A DNA stretch of 64,000 bases from contig CAZTSI010000013.1 of assembly GCA_964616755.1 (NCBI GenBank), positions 5,364-69,363 on the forward strand, read 5' to 3'. Shown here piece after piece: positions 55,450 to 64,000 of this stretch; the first letter of the stretch is position 1, and the number at the start of each line of letters is the position of its first letter. The position numbers were made by a program, and so were the translations under genes. The notes beneath the pieces were generated by a model that was given only the letters and a program-made list of their open reading frames with translations, did not search any database and was not told the DNA's origin. Origin of the DNA: CAYNFR01 sp964616755. Its GTDB lineage: Bacteria; Bacteroidota; Bacteroidia; Chitinophagales; Saprospiraceae.

Positions 55450-56358
55450 ATGAAGAAACTGCGGATCAAAAATCTTCCCACCATGTATGTAAAACTTCTC
55501 TTACTCGTCTTCGCTCTGAACACAATCACCAGTATCTCAGCCCAATCTACTCCAGATGAAATAGCGATAAAAGCATTGATCGAACAATTGTTTGATGGGA
55601 TGAATAAGGCAGATTCTACCATCATAAAGCCCCTTTTTATCAATAATGCCATTATATCCAGCATTTTTAAAGATCAAGAAGGCAATACCGTTAAGCGATC
55701 TAATCTTGCAACGTCATTTGTAACAACAGCTGGCACAGCTAGAGACAAAGTATGGAATGAAACAGTCTGGTCCTATAAATTTCACGTGGATGAGCCTATG
55801 GCCTATGTCTGGACTGAATACAGCTTTTTTTTAGATGATGCCCTAAGTCATTGTGGAGTCAACATGTTCGAGATGCTAAAAGTGAAGGATACCTGGAGAA
55901 TTTCAAGTATTACTGATACTCGTCGCACAACCAACTGCTATACTCAAGATAATATTAGTGTGCATAGACTTTTAGATGCTTGGCACAAAGCAGCCGCCAT
56001 AGCAGATGAAAATATCTTTTTTGGCTTGATGGCCGAAGATGCTGTGTATATAGGTACGGATCCGACAGAACGATGGACAAGAGGTCAAATGATTAGTCTG
56101 TTAGGCAAGTACTTTGAGCGCGAAACAGCCTGGTCATTTTCACCCTTGAGTCGCCAAGTAGAAGTGGATACGGAGAAAGGTATAGCATGGTTTGACGAAC
56201 TTCTAGACACTTGGATGGGTACCTGTCGAGGCTCTGGAGTACTTCGTAAAAATGGAAATAATTGGCAAATTGTTCATTACCATCTGGCCATATCAGTGCC
56301 AAATGACAAGGTCAATAACTACTTAGAATTAATTGGCAAAGCGCCGCGTAAAGAATAA
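55450..56358 (+). CDS. Exported protein with two NTF2/SnoaL-like domains
   Basis: The ATG at 55450 gives 302 residues with a signal peptide ending ISAQ (an alternative ATG at 55483 gives a shorter one). Two domains in tandem resemble the NTF2/SnoaL (DUF4440) cone fold: about 40-160 (ALIEQLFDGMNKADSTII, WNETVWSYKFHV) and about 170-300 (LLDAWHKAAAIADENIFF, GTDPTERWTRGQM, WQIVHYHLAIS). Such domains bind small ligands or act as enzymes, so the function cannot be assigned. It lies 43 bases after the LytTR gene and five before the lactonase gene. Confidence 0.85.
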   Translation: MKKLRIKNLPTMYVKLLLLVFALNTITSISAQSTPDEIAIKALIEQLFDGMNKADSTIIKPLFINNAIISSIFKDQEGNTVKRSNLATSFVTTAGTARDKVWNETVWSYKFHVDEPMAYVWTEYSFFLDDALSHCGVNMFEMLKVKDTWRISSITDTRRTTNCYTQDNISVHRLLDAWHKAAAIADENIFFGLMAEDAVYIGTDPTERWTRGQMISLLGKYFERETAWSFSPLSRQVEVDTEKGIAWFDELLDTWMGTCRGSGVLRKNGNNWQIVHYHLAISVPNDKVNNYLELIGKAPRKE

Positions 56359-56363
56359 ATAAC

Positions 56364-57575
56364 ATGAATCGCAAAGCTCTACTATTATTACCCATTACCA
56401 CGATGATATTCGTTCATTGCCAAGGAGATAAAACGCCTACCATAGAGAATCCTACACAAGAAATGGCTACTACTACAGTAGATAAAGGTCAAAGCACTAT
56501 TTTTTCACCGGATACGGTTGGTCAGACCTTTTATATCGGCACTTATACACAAAATGAAGGCTTTGTTGACGGAAAAGGTACAGGAATCTATCGCGCCACC
56601 CTGAAAAATGATGGTTCGGTTGTCTTAAATGCGAGTTATCCAGCAGGCATTAATCCATCGTATATCAATGTGCACCCATCAAAAAAGTTCTTATATGCGG
56701 TCAATGAAACTGGAGGAACGGCAATGAATGCCTATGGCAGTATTTTGGGTTTTAGTATTACCGAATCAAAAGATCTTAGCTTGGCTAATGAGCAATCGGT
56801 GCAAGGGGTGGCACCTTGCTACATTTCAACCACGGGATATGGCACACATCTTTTTGCAGCTAATTATACCTCGGGTTCCATTTCCGCCTTTACTATTTTA
56901 ATTGATGGGAAAATTGGCCCTCTCACCGATCTCGTGCGCTTTTCTGGTAACGGGCCAAATAAATCACGTCAAGAATTACCCCATGCACATTTTATTGCCC
57001 CGGGGCCAGATACGCTTATATATGCGACAGATCTTGGTACCGATAAAATAAGAATATATAAGCTAGTGGCAAATAAGTTTCAGCAAGTTGACGAAGTACA
57101 ATGCGCCGCAGGTGCTGGGCCTCGACACCTTGCCTTTCACCCAACACTGCCCATATTTTATGCCCTAAATGAATTGAACGGTACGATCGAGTCTTTTGTC
57201 AGCAAATCCGGCAAGTATAAAAAGAACCAGACCATATCTAATGTCGGCGATAAAGATGGTACACTATCAAATGCCGGGGATATTGTCATAAGTAGTGATG
57301 GTCGATTTATGTATGCTAGCAATCGGGCAGACTTCAATTCTATAGCCGTGTACAATCTTGATAATGAGGGCGGAATGAAGATGGTACAAGAAGTGAACAG
57401 CGGCGGACTAATTCCTAGAAACATTTGTATAGACCCTTCTGGCAAATTCCTATTGGTTGCGAATCAAAACAGCAATAATATCGTAAGCTTTACAATGAAT
57501 CAACAAGACGGCACTTTAGTGAAATCTATGAGTTCCGAGGGTATTATGACGCCTGTATGTATTGCCTTTCTGTAA
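56364..57575 (+). CDS. Lactonase-family (PgL-like beta-propeller) lipoprotein
   Basis: The 403-residue protein has a lipoprotein-like signal with the lipobox FVHC. The rest is a seven-bladed beta-propeller of the lactonase family (PF10282-type, which includes 6-phosphogluconolactonase YbhE): FYIGTYTQN, NPSYINVHPSKKFLYAVNE, PHAHFIAPGPDT, GAGPRHLAFHP and PRNICIDPSGKFLLVANQ. The envelope location argues against a role in the cytosolic pentose phosphate pathway; some other lactone or sugar is more likely. It is the last gene of the LytS/LytTR cluster and converges on the 1602-residue protein gene. Confidence 0.88.
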   Translation: MNRKALLLLPITTMIFVHCQGDKTPTIENPTQEMATTTVDKGQSTIFSPDTVGQTFYIGTYTQNEGFVDGKGTGIYRATLKNDGSVVLNASYPAGINPSYINVHPSKKFLYAVNETGGTAMNAYGSILGFSITESKDLSLANEQSVQGVAPCYISTTGYGTHLFAANYTSGSISAFTILIDGKIGPLTDLVRFSGNGPNKSRQELPHAHFIAPGPDTLIYATDLGTDKIRIYKLVANKFQQVDEVQCAAGAGPRHLAFHPTLPIFYALNELNGTIESFVSKSGKYKKNQTISNVGDKDGTLSNAGDIVISSDGRFMYASNRADFNSIAVYNLDNEGGMKMVQEVNSGGLIPRNICIDPSGKFLLVANQNSNNIVSFTMNQQDGTLVKSMSSEGIMTPVCIAFL

Positions 57576-57592
57576 TACCTAAGACTTTTACC

Positions 57593-60500
57593 TTACGGAA
57601 TACGCAGGGCTCGTAATAATTGAGATTCGTTTTGTGGAGAGATCAATTCGAATAATATCATCCCTTGATAATCGATATCGTTGAAGGACAAGCTTAAGGC
57701 ATTTTCACCCGCGACCAAAGGTAACGGTAAATTCTTGAGAAGCTGACCATTGAGCGTCATTATGCGCAAATCATAATTCCCCCCTAAGCTCGAGTAAATC
57801 TGTACATTGGCAAACTCTGCAAACGGATTTGGAAACATAGAAAAACTCTCTTTTGTCGTGGACTCTTGATGCTTTTCCTTAAACCTTAATGATATACTCG
57901 ATACGTCCGTGATTTGTTTGATCCATTCAGCATCCATGGCAGGTGCCAAAGAGAAAAGCTCTTTATCTGTGTTGTGACCAGATGTTTTTATCGTAAAGAG
58001 CGTCGATCCTTTGACAATATCTATACTGTTCATAGTGATCCAACTTAAGTGGATAATACCGAGTTTGTCATCTACAAAAAAATCGTCTGACGAAATATCC
58101 ATAGAACCAGGCACTATGTCCACAATACTGACTTGGTGTGGATCAAAACGTATATGTAGTTCTATTCCCGAGGTCGCTAGCTGCTCCTTTGGGGCACTAA
58201 AGATGATGTTAGAGGGTTCTTTTGGGTCTATATTATACTCAATGTATTGTATAGATCTTGAAGAAGACTGGTTGCTCTTATAGGCTGAATTAGAGCCATT
58301 TAAGTCACCAATCTTTATAGCCATTACATCTTGTCCGACAGTAAATCCTGTCAACTGTCTGAGTTGGATTGTCTCATCAAAGGGAAAAGGTGACATTATA
58401 TTTTCGAACTTTTGCCCCATACGCACAAATCTCCAAGGCTTCTGACCATTCCTAAACTCGGTATCCATTTGCAAAACAATTCGCTTGAGGCGAACGATAT
58501 CCGCACCAGTAATGCGCCCATTATTGTCAGCATCTGAGGCTATTAATTTATAAGGACTATCAAAAGATTTAAAGCCCAAAATATGATTTTGGATCAATAA
58601 AATATCGCTTGTCGAAACTCCATCCGATGGCACCCCATCCTTTTGAAACTCAAGATAGTAATCTTGATTGGCCAGAATGTTGTCAAATCCAAATTGACCA
58701 GAAATACTTGTTTGTCCTGTTTTAACCATGCCAGATGCATTCATGAGAGAAACATTGGCTGACTGAATTCCCTTATATTTCTCGGACAGTACAGCTCCAG
58801 CTACCTGCGCCATTGCGCCAGCAGGACTACATCTTCGCGCATCATCTCTGAGTTCGATGGTAACCTGACAAGAGTCCATATTACCCCTATCATCCCAAGC
58901 ATATATCGTCCGTTTCATGAGTTGAAAAGAAGCGCCTTCTAATCGACTACAAGGATATTCTAAAGTGTTGACTATCGAATTTTTAGCAAAAGAAATAGAT
59001 ATATCGCTCTCGCAATTGTCTAGGACAAAAATATTCTGATCAGCAATATTTATTCTTCCGATACCGTCGGCTCCAATTTGTGCAATCATAGCGCCGCTCG
59101 GGCAGGCTATTACAGGAGGCGAACAGTCTACTACTGTAAACATCGCCTTTTGAGTCGTTTGCAAGTTGCATTCGTCAATAGCTATTAATACCATCTCGTA
59201 ATTTCCTGGAGGAAGTCTTAAATCCACTCTCGATGTTTCGCCTTTCGCCAGGATAGATCTTGACGGATTTAGTCGATACAATTCGTGAGAAACAATTATT
59301 CTTTCGCGCGGGGTACAATTATCTTCATCTGTAATGATTGGGTTAATAGAAAAATTATAAAAACAATCTCCATCATCTATACAATAGCTATTTTGCATAA
59401 AGCTCATCGGGATTTGTGGGCCTTTTGTGCTTACTACTTTGATGACTTGTATGCCCTTCCAGATACCTATTGTTTTATCGTCATTATCATTGAGTTGGCA
59501 CCAATCGATGACAGTCCACTCTCTTAATATTTTACGACAGGCAAATTCTACATTATCAAAAATCAAATCTGTAAATGTTGCATCTACTTGTGCACATGCA
59601 TTAGCTGGTAGTGTTGGACTGCCGGTGTATTCGGGCAATAATAATGCTCCACAACCTTCTATGACTATATCTTTCGGAAAATCCGCTGTTTTCATCACAA
59701 ACGATGTCTTGGGTTGTACCGTTATGCGTTGAATACAACTCTCTTCATATCCACCTTTGTCCCTAGCTATCCATTGACGTTCAATAATTCCGCTATTGCA
59801 TTGAGACAAGGAGGTCAAATCGACATAATATAACGTGTCAATCGAACAATTGTCGCGCGCATCAGCTGATCCAGTAATCGAGAGATTATGCAAAGACTCA
59901 CCACAATCTATAGTAATATCATTTGGACAAGTAAGCTTAGGCCGAAATTTATCCTGAACCCAAACTTCGACGATACAAGTGTTGGTATTACCAGCATTAT
60001 CTATGACTCTAAATTCGACCTTAATCGTATCCCCTACTTCTCCACAACAAAATCGTATGTTCTCTGAAAAAGCGGTATGAATTTCACAATCTCCATTTAA
60101 TTTCCTTGCTTCATATCGTGCTATGCCGCAATTATCTACACTCAAATCATCAAATGTGATCGCCCGTATTTGCGCTATACCGTTGCCAGAAATGGAGACC
60201 GTTGTAAACTTGTCGCACACAGCCACCGGTGGTTCTTCATCCCTTATCTTGATTTGAAAACTATCGCGACTTGTGTTGCCACATCGATCTCTTACTACGT
60301 AAGTTATTGTAAATGAATCTACTACACCGACCATATTGATCTCTGGTATCACTAAACTGCTTCCGTTAGATTTTGTACTCTTTTGACCCAGATAATTACT
60401 CGTTTCGTACAATATTTCAAAGCTAAGTTGATCATCACAATCGCTAACCGTGGGAGATGGTATACGAATGTTTACTTGTCCACAAATAAATGGATCGCTT

Positions 60501-62401
60501 GACAAATACATGTCCGAAGGCTTCTGAACCCATACGGGCACATCAGAGTCCTGAATTCGGATCGTTTGCGTTCTAGTTACGATACTTTGCGAACACCAAT
60601 CAATAATCGACCATTGGCGTGAGATTCGAAAACCATCTCCACAGAGTGGCCAAGTAAGATCTTCGTATGTTGCCTTCATGGATTCGCAGATGCCTACCAT
60701 TTGACCATTTGTGAGCAATGGGAATCCGGTAATTGAGGGCGCTGGATGTCCTTTAGCATCTACCGCAGACACATCTGCTAAGCAACTTAACTCAAATGGA
60801 GCAAAATTGACAATGGAGTCAATATTGGTATTTCGAACATAAATCATCTGACTACAGGTATCTCTATTCCCTGCAAGATCTACGAACGTCCAGCTTCTTC
60901 GTATAATACTTTTAAACCCATTTGTACATGTTTGCGAGACGACATCTGCATATACCGCGGAAGTGATCCCGCATGGACTGCCAGAAGTAATGCGATAACT
61001 TGTCTCCCCGTCAGCCATATACACAGCACCTTGTTCTATGAACGGAAATTTTGGCCCCAAACCAAGCATATCAGGTCGAAGGTCATTATTATTAAAACAT
61101 AACACTGTATCCGGCGTGCACACGATGTCAGGTATGTGTTTATCTTCAATATTAATCGAACTCCAACACGATACACCAGTTCGGGGATTCGTTATGGTCA
61201 CATTGTAGCGACCTGGCACTTTTATTTTTACTTCATAGCCGCTTATTTTTGGGCTGCCCGGCAAAATGTTTTGTACATCGATCCAATAATTTCGGAAGCA
61301 ATAGGCACGGTTTTGTAATATCATATCCCCAGTTATCAAAACTGAACAAGTGGCATCCATTGCTACATTGAGCTCATCATTACAATACAAAGGCGGAATT
61401 TCGACTATGTCTCTACCTAACCGATACCTTACATCGAATCCACGAGAACACACCACCTTATTATTGATAAATACCGTATTGATTCGGGTCATAGTATCCA
61501 GATAAGGTCCTGCTGGTTCGATGCGCACAGTCCTAATATCACATGAGTGCAAATCAATACCCAGACTCTTGATCACATCATGCTCGGTCAGATAACACTG
61601 CCCTTCAGGTAATAATCCATAGTCAATCTCAACAGATGGACAATTGGAGGCATACACCTCAATATCAATATTACGGGCAATGACATGATTGTCCAGTAAA
61701 ATATGCGCTATTCGAGATACGCCATATTCAAATGGTCCGAGGTGACTTATGGTGAATCTATCTCTATTACATTCATTAAGGTTATATCCTAAGCGATTGA
61801 TAACTTCTTCGATATGCAAAGGACAGGTTGTGAGACCTCGATCAAAGATGAGGCTGCCGCTCACTGTGGCAAATTGAGGAATGAAGGCTACACGGATATT
61901 TTTATAGATAGTTTGATTAGAACATGCAATATCTATATGTGTAGTATCACCAATTTTGAAGGACTCTAACCGTGTGGTGCCTTGCAGGAAATGAACTCGT
62001 GATCGAGCAATGACATCTGCAGGTGCGTTGAGTTGATCGAGCAAAAGCTGACGATCAGATCGACACTCACCAGCGGCTAAAGGCACTACTATTAGGCTAT
62101 CGACACGCGGAGGAGTAGGGATAAATACAAATTTACCCTTAATACTTCCGAACCGTTTGTCAATAACACTAATAGTAACGGACTGGTTTAAAACATAAGT
62201 ACCCTCAGGACGAATACCCGCATTGGTGCATTGCCCTAATCCTAGATGTTGCTTTAGCTGCGTGTCTGTCCACGCACATGTGCCCCATGGGTAGGTCACT
62301 CGTATGGTGTCAGGTGCACTAAAGCTGTCAATACAGTATTGGCTATATACCACGCCCGTAGTATATAGCCAGACTGCCATAAAAAGTAATATAGCTCTCA
62401 T
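57593..62401 (-). CDS. Very large T9SS surface protein with N-terminal repeats, dockerin- and cohesin-like parts
   Basis: The ATG at 62401 gives 1602 residues with a signal peptide (MRAILLFMAVWLYTTGVVYS). Residues about 22-330 hold four divergent copies of an 80-residue repeat with a Cys near its start, LG plus Cys in the middle and RIxxVxINxKV-like strands. The centre is a long Cys-rich run of HYR-like modules (CSQMIYVRNT, VDNAGNTNTCIVEVWVQD). Near 1250-1305 is a dockerin-like pair of EF-type repeats (DGVSTSDILLIQNHIL, DADNNGRITGADIVRLKR), then near 1390-1490 a cohesin-like domain (LHIRFDPHQVSIVDIVPG). The end (about 1515-1602) is a T9SS type A sorting domain: MFPNPFAEFANVQIY. No enzyme domain seen. 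Confidence 0.85.
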   Translation of the reverse strand: MRAILLFMAVWLYTTGVVYSQYCIDSFSAPDTIRVTYPWGTCAWTDTQLKQHLGLGQCTNAGIRPEGTYVLNQSVTISVIDKRFGSIKGKFVFIPTPPRVDSLIVVPLAAGECRSDRQLLLDQLNAPADVIARSRVHFLQGTTRLESFKIGDTTHIDIACSNQTIYKNIRVAFIPQFATVSGSLIFDRGLTTCPLHIEEVINRLGYNLNECNRDRFTISHLGPFEYGVSRIAHILLDNHVIARNIDIEVYASNCPSVEIDYGLLPEGQCYLTEHDVIKSLGIDLHSCDIRTVRIEPAGPYLDTMTRINTVFINNKVVCSRGFDVRYRLGRDIVEIPPLYCNDELNVAMDATCSVLITGDMILQNRAYCFRNYWIDVQNILPGSPKISGYEVKIKVPGRYNVTITNPRTGVSCWSSINIEDKHIPDIVCTPDTVLCFNNNDLRPDMLGLGPKFPFIEQGAVYMADGETSYRITSGSPCGITSAVYADVVSQTCTNGFKSIIRRSWTFVDLAGNRDTCSQMIYVRNTNIDSIVNFAPFELSCLADVSAVDAKGHPAPSITGFPLLTNGQMVGICESMKATYEDLTWPLCGDGFRISRQWSIIDWCSQSIVTRTQTIRIQDSDVPVWVQKPSDMYLSSDPFICGQVNIRIPSPTVSDCDDQLSFEILYETSNYLGQKSTKSNGSSLVIPEINMVGVVDSFTITYVVRDRCGNTSRDSFQIKIRDEEPPVAVCDKFTTVSISGNGIAQIRAITFDDLSVDNCGIARYEARKLNGDCEIHTAFSENIRFCCGEVGDTIKVEFRVIDNAGNTNTCIVEVWVQDKFRPKLTCPNDITIDCGESLHNLSITGSADARDNCSIDTLYYVDLTSLSQCNSGIIERQWIARDKGGYEESCIQRITVQPKTSFVMKTADFPKDIVIEGCGALLLPEYTGSPTLPANACAQVDATFTDLIFDNVEFACRKILREWTVIDWCQLNDNDDKTIGIWKGIQVIKVVSTKGPQIPMSFMQNSYCIDDGDCFYNFSINPIITDEDNCTPRERIIVSHELYRLNPSRSILAKGETSRVDLRLPPGNYEMVLIAIDECNLQTTQKAMFTVVDCSPPVIACPSGAMIAQIGADGIGRINIADQNIFVLDNCESDISISFAKNSIVNTLEYPCSRLEGASFQLMKRTIYAWDDRGNMDSCQVTIELRDDARRCSPAGAMAQVAGAVLSEKYKGIQSANVSLMNASGMVKTGQTSISGQFGFDNILANQDYYLEFQKDGVPSDGVSTSDILLIQNHILGFKSFDSPYKLIASDADNNGRITGADIVRLKRIVLQMDTEFRNGQKPWRFVRMGQKFENIMSPFPFDETIQLRQLTGFTVGQDVMAIKIGDLNGSNSAYKSNQSSSRSIQYIEYNIDPKEPSNIIFSAPKEQLATSGIELHIRFDPHQVSIVDIVPGSMDISSDDFFVDDKLGIIHLSWITMNSIDIVKGSTLFTIKTSGHNTDKELFSLAPAMDAEWIKQITDVSSISLRFKEKHQESTTKESFSMFPNPFAEFANVQIYSSLGGNYDLRIMTLNGQLLKNLPLPLVAGENALSLSFNDIDYQGMILFELISPQNESQLLRALRIP

Positions 62402-62621
62402 TTGGTTGGTTTTAACGTGAGCCATTGAATAACCTTTTATGCAGAATACTCTTTAATATGATATGTAAAGAAATATTCATGTTAATCAGCATTAATGCAA
62501 AGACTGTACCAATAGCCATGTGACAAGCCTTTTGGTGCAAACTCCTTTTTGAGATTCGATAAAAGGCGATTATACTAGATCATTTTATCTCGTACGTTTC
62601 GTTCATTCTATAAAGCAAATT

Positions 62622-63707
62622 ATGCAACATGTTTATTTCCTCATTTGTAGTATTGCTATTGCGTCTGCAATCAGTTGCAGCGAGTCGACCGAGCCGATTG
62701 ACATGAGTGCTGCCATCTATTTGCCACCCTCTCAGGGTGAATGGGAGAAAGTGGATCCGATCACTTTGGGTTGGCATTCATCTGGAATTTCGGCTCTAGT
62801 TAGGTGGATCGACCAAAGTGATACTCGCGCGCTGATTATACTTAAAGACGGAAAAATTGCAATTGAGAAATATGCGGGCAAGGATTTACTTGGGTTGAGA
62901 TCTTTTGACCAAAAGCAAACTTGGTATTGGGCATCGGCAGGTAAAGTATTGACTTCCAGCATGATAGGAATATTAAGGGCAGATGGATTGATCGACTTTG
63001 ACCATTCATCTCGTCGATACTTAGGCAATAATTGGAGCACGGTAAGTGACGACCAAGAGAATGATATCACTGTTCGCGATCATCTAGCAATGACGACAGG
63101 ACTAGATGACAAAGGGCCTAATTGTCTTGAGGCCGCATGCTTTACCTACAAGAGCCCAGCGGGAGAGCGATGGGCTTATCATAATCCACCATATACTATA
63201 TTGTCAGAAATGGTGGCTAAGGTGTCTGGACAGTCATTCTCGAATTTTTTTAATGGCCGTATAGCTTCTGCCATAGGAATGACGGGTAGGTGGCAAGCGG
63301 TAGATAATAATGTAGTATATTTTAGCACAGCGCGGGATATGGCACGATTTGGCCTACTTGTTTTGAATGAAGGCAAGTGGCTCAATCAGCAAGAGATTAT
63401 AGATGCCCAATACCTACGAGCAGCTACCGCTAGCTCGCAAACGATTAATCCCTCGTACGGGTATTTATGGTGGCTAAACGGGAAAAGCAGTTTCATGTTA
63501 CCTCAGTCACAAGTGACGTTTTCGGGCTCATTAGTGCCTTCTGCGCCAAACGATATGGTAGCCGCTTTGGGTAAGGGTGGACAAATGTGTATGGTCATTC
63601 CATCAACAAAGATGGTCATTATCAGAATGGGAAATAGTGGCCGAGAAGATCAAGTATCTATCAACATCATGCGAGACCTTTGGGATATTTTAGCACAAAC
63701 CTTGTAA
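62622..63707 (+). CDS. Serine hydrolase lipoprotein, class C beta-lactamase family
   Basis: The 361-residue protein has a lipoprotein signal (lipobox AISC). It has the penicillin-binding-protein fold with nucleophile Ser105 and Lys108 in SAGK and the Tyr-x-Asn motif in AYHNPPYT. The third motif appears as GKGG near residue 320, not the usual KTG or HTG form. Class C-like serine hydrolases cover beta-lactamases, D-amino peptidases and esterases; substrate cannot be told here. It diverges from the 1602-residue gene. Start ATG at 62622. Confidence 0.9.
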   Translation: MQHVYFLICSIAIASAISCSESTEPIDMSAAIYLPPSQGEWEKVDPITLGWHSSGISALVRWIDQSDTRALIILKDGKIAIEKYAGKDLLGLRSFDQKQTWYWASAGKVLTSSMIGILRADGLIDFDHSSRRYLGNNWSTVSDDQENDITVRDHLAMTTGLDDKGPNCLEAACFTYKSPAGERWAYHNPPYTILSEMVAKVSGQSFSNFFNGRIASAIGMTGRWQAVDNNVVYFSTARDMARFGLLVLNEGKWLNQQEIIDAQYLRAATASSQTINPSYGYLWWLNGKSSFMLPQSQVTFSGSLVPSAPNDMVAALGKGGQMCMVIPSTKMVIIRMGNSGREDQVSINIMRDLWDILAQTL

Positions 63708-63786
63708 AACTGAAAGGTTTTAAGAGAAGAGTTTGTCAAGCCAATGAAGATGTAGTATCTTTCCACGAGATAAATACAAAGCAATT

Positions 63787-63927
63787 ATGGCAAAGCGTAT
63801 AAAGACAAGAGACCGAATAATAGCCAAGCGAACAAAGGCTGAAGAAAAAAAAATGATCTTAATAGCCGTGGGCATCACAATTGTATTAGTAGGCCTGGCA
63901 TATATCGCCTTCTTGCGTACAACTTAG
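63787..63927 (+). CDS. Small single-pass membrane protein
   Basis: A 46-codon frame starts at ATG 63787 and stops at 63927. It begins with a basic stretch (MAKRIKTRDRIIAKRTKAEEKK) and ends with one strongly hydrophobic helix (MILIAVGITIVLVGLAYIAF), so it should be anchored with the N-terminus in the cytoplasm. It has no homologue I recognise. It lies 79 bases after the serine hydrolase gene and ends just before the hairpin. Confidence 0.55.
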   Translation: MAKRIKTRDRIIAKRTKAEEKKMILIAVGITIVLVGLAYIAFLRTT

Positions 63928-63930
63928 GGC

Positions 63931-63958
63931 AAAAAAAAGCGCCCACTCTTTAGCGGGC
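63931..63958 (-). terminator. Rho-independent terminator on the minus strand
   Basis: Read on the minus strand, arms GCCCGCT and AGTGGGC pair over seven bases with one G-T around loop AAAG, followed by GC and eight T (the A run at 63931-63938). It probably ends a gene lying beyond the right edge of the window. Confidence 0.7.
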
Positions 63959-64000
63959 ACAAAGTAACCATTACTATAAACTGAATAGTAGTTGAAAACG

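Noticed and set aside
1..64000. CRISPR array, IS element or prophage
   Set aside because: No evenly spaced direct repeats, transposase, integrase or phage structural genes were found by eye.

Overview
The window looks like a chromosomal segment of a free-living, protein-secreting member of the Bacteroidota, probably near the Saprospirales, although that rank is inference. The evidence is type IX secretion sorting domains of both kinds (gliding-motility-associated type B at 8282-11881 and 12609-13829, type A at 806-1850 and 57593-62401), the T9SS regulator PorX, a coat-hanger-like C-terminal domain, LytS/LytTR signalling, and sequences resembling the Bacteroidetes -7 promoter element (TAnnTTTG). 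A 10-N scaffold gap at 796-805 shows that the source is a draft assembly. No CRISPR array, complete insertion sequence, prophage or rRNA was seen; the only tRNA found is tRNA-Leu(UAG).

Layout. 1-7140 (minus strand): the 5' part of a PLP-dependent D-cysteine desulfhydrase-like gene, a T9SS cargo protein, then a run transcribed as fabH-efp-accB-accC-ABC exporter (fatty-acid initiation, EF-P, acetyl-CoA carboxylase). 7345-14785: a periplasmic thioredoxin-SPOR fusion, two T9SS surface proteins and a CaCA-type cation antiporter. 14898-22420: tatC, porX, an HD phosphohydrolase, an OmpA-family protein built from about 20 short repeats, and glyA. 22894-29851: a DUF2167 membrane protein, a eukaryote-like inositol oxygenase and a three-gene block coding DUF1800, DUF1501 (with a Tat signal) and a c-heme/coat-hanger protein. 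30291-34566 (minus): tRNA-Leu, tig, clpP, clpX, truA. 34787-38781 (plus): spoT/rel, a Fur-family regulator, purA. 38827-40485: a phosphatase and a glycosyltransferase. 41165-44911: the most unusual locus, a membrane-anchored sugar-lactone-oxidase-like flavoprotein fused to a patatin lipase, preceded by a free-standing paralogue of its membrane domain. 44912-46150: gene-poor DNA with possible gene remnants and a small secreted protein. 46241-53479: a GH20 hexosaminidase-like lipoprotein with an altered catalytic pair, an M48 lipoprotein protease, mnmA, yqgE, fabD and folE. 53596-57575: a LytS/LytTR two-component pair followed by a double NTF2-like protein and a lactonase-like lipoprotein. 57593-63927: a 1602-residue T9SS protein with dockerin- and cohesin-like parts, a class C beta-lactamase-fold lipoprotein and a tiny membrane protein.

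How the genes fit together. Much of the window serves the cell envelope: fabH, fabD, accB and accC feed fatty-acid synthesis; TatC exports the DUF1501 protein if its twin-arginine signal works; PorX is expected to control the T9SS that would export four proteins coded here; the SPOR, OmpA and peptidoglycan-binding modules act at the wall. The core housekeeping genes are intact and complete. The best candidates for something undescribed are the membrane-flavoprotein-patatin locus, the OmpA repeat protein, the Asn-for-Asp GH20 enzyme and the four-fold N-terminal repeat of the 1602-residue protein.
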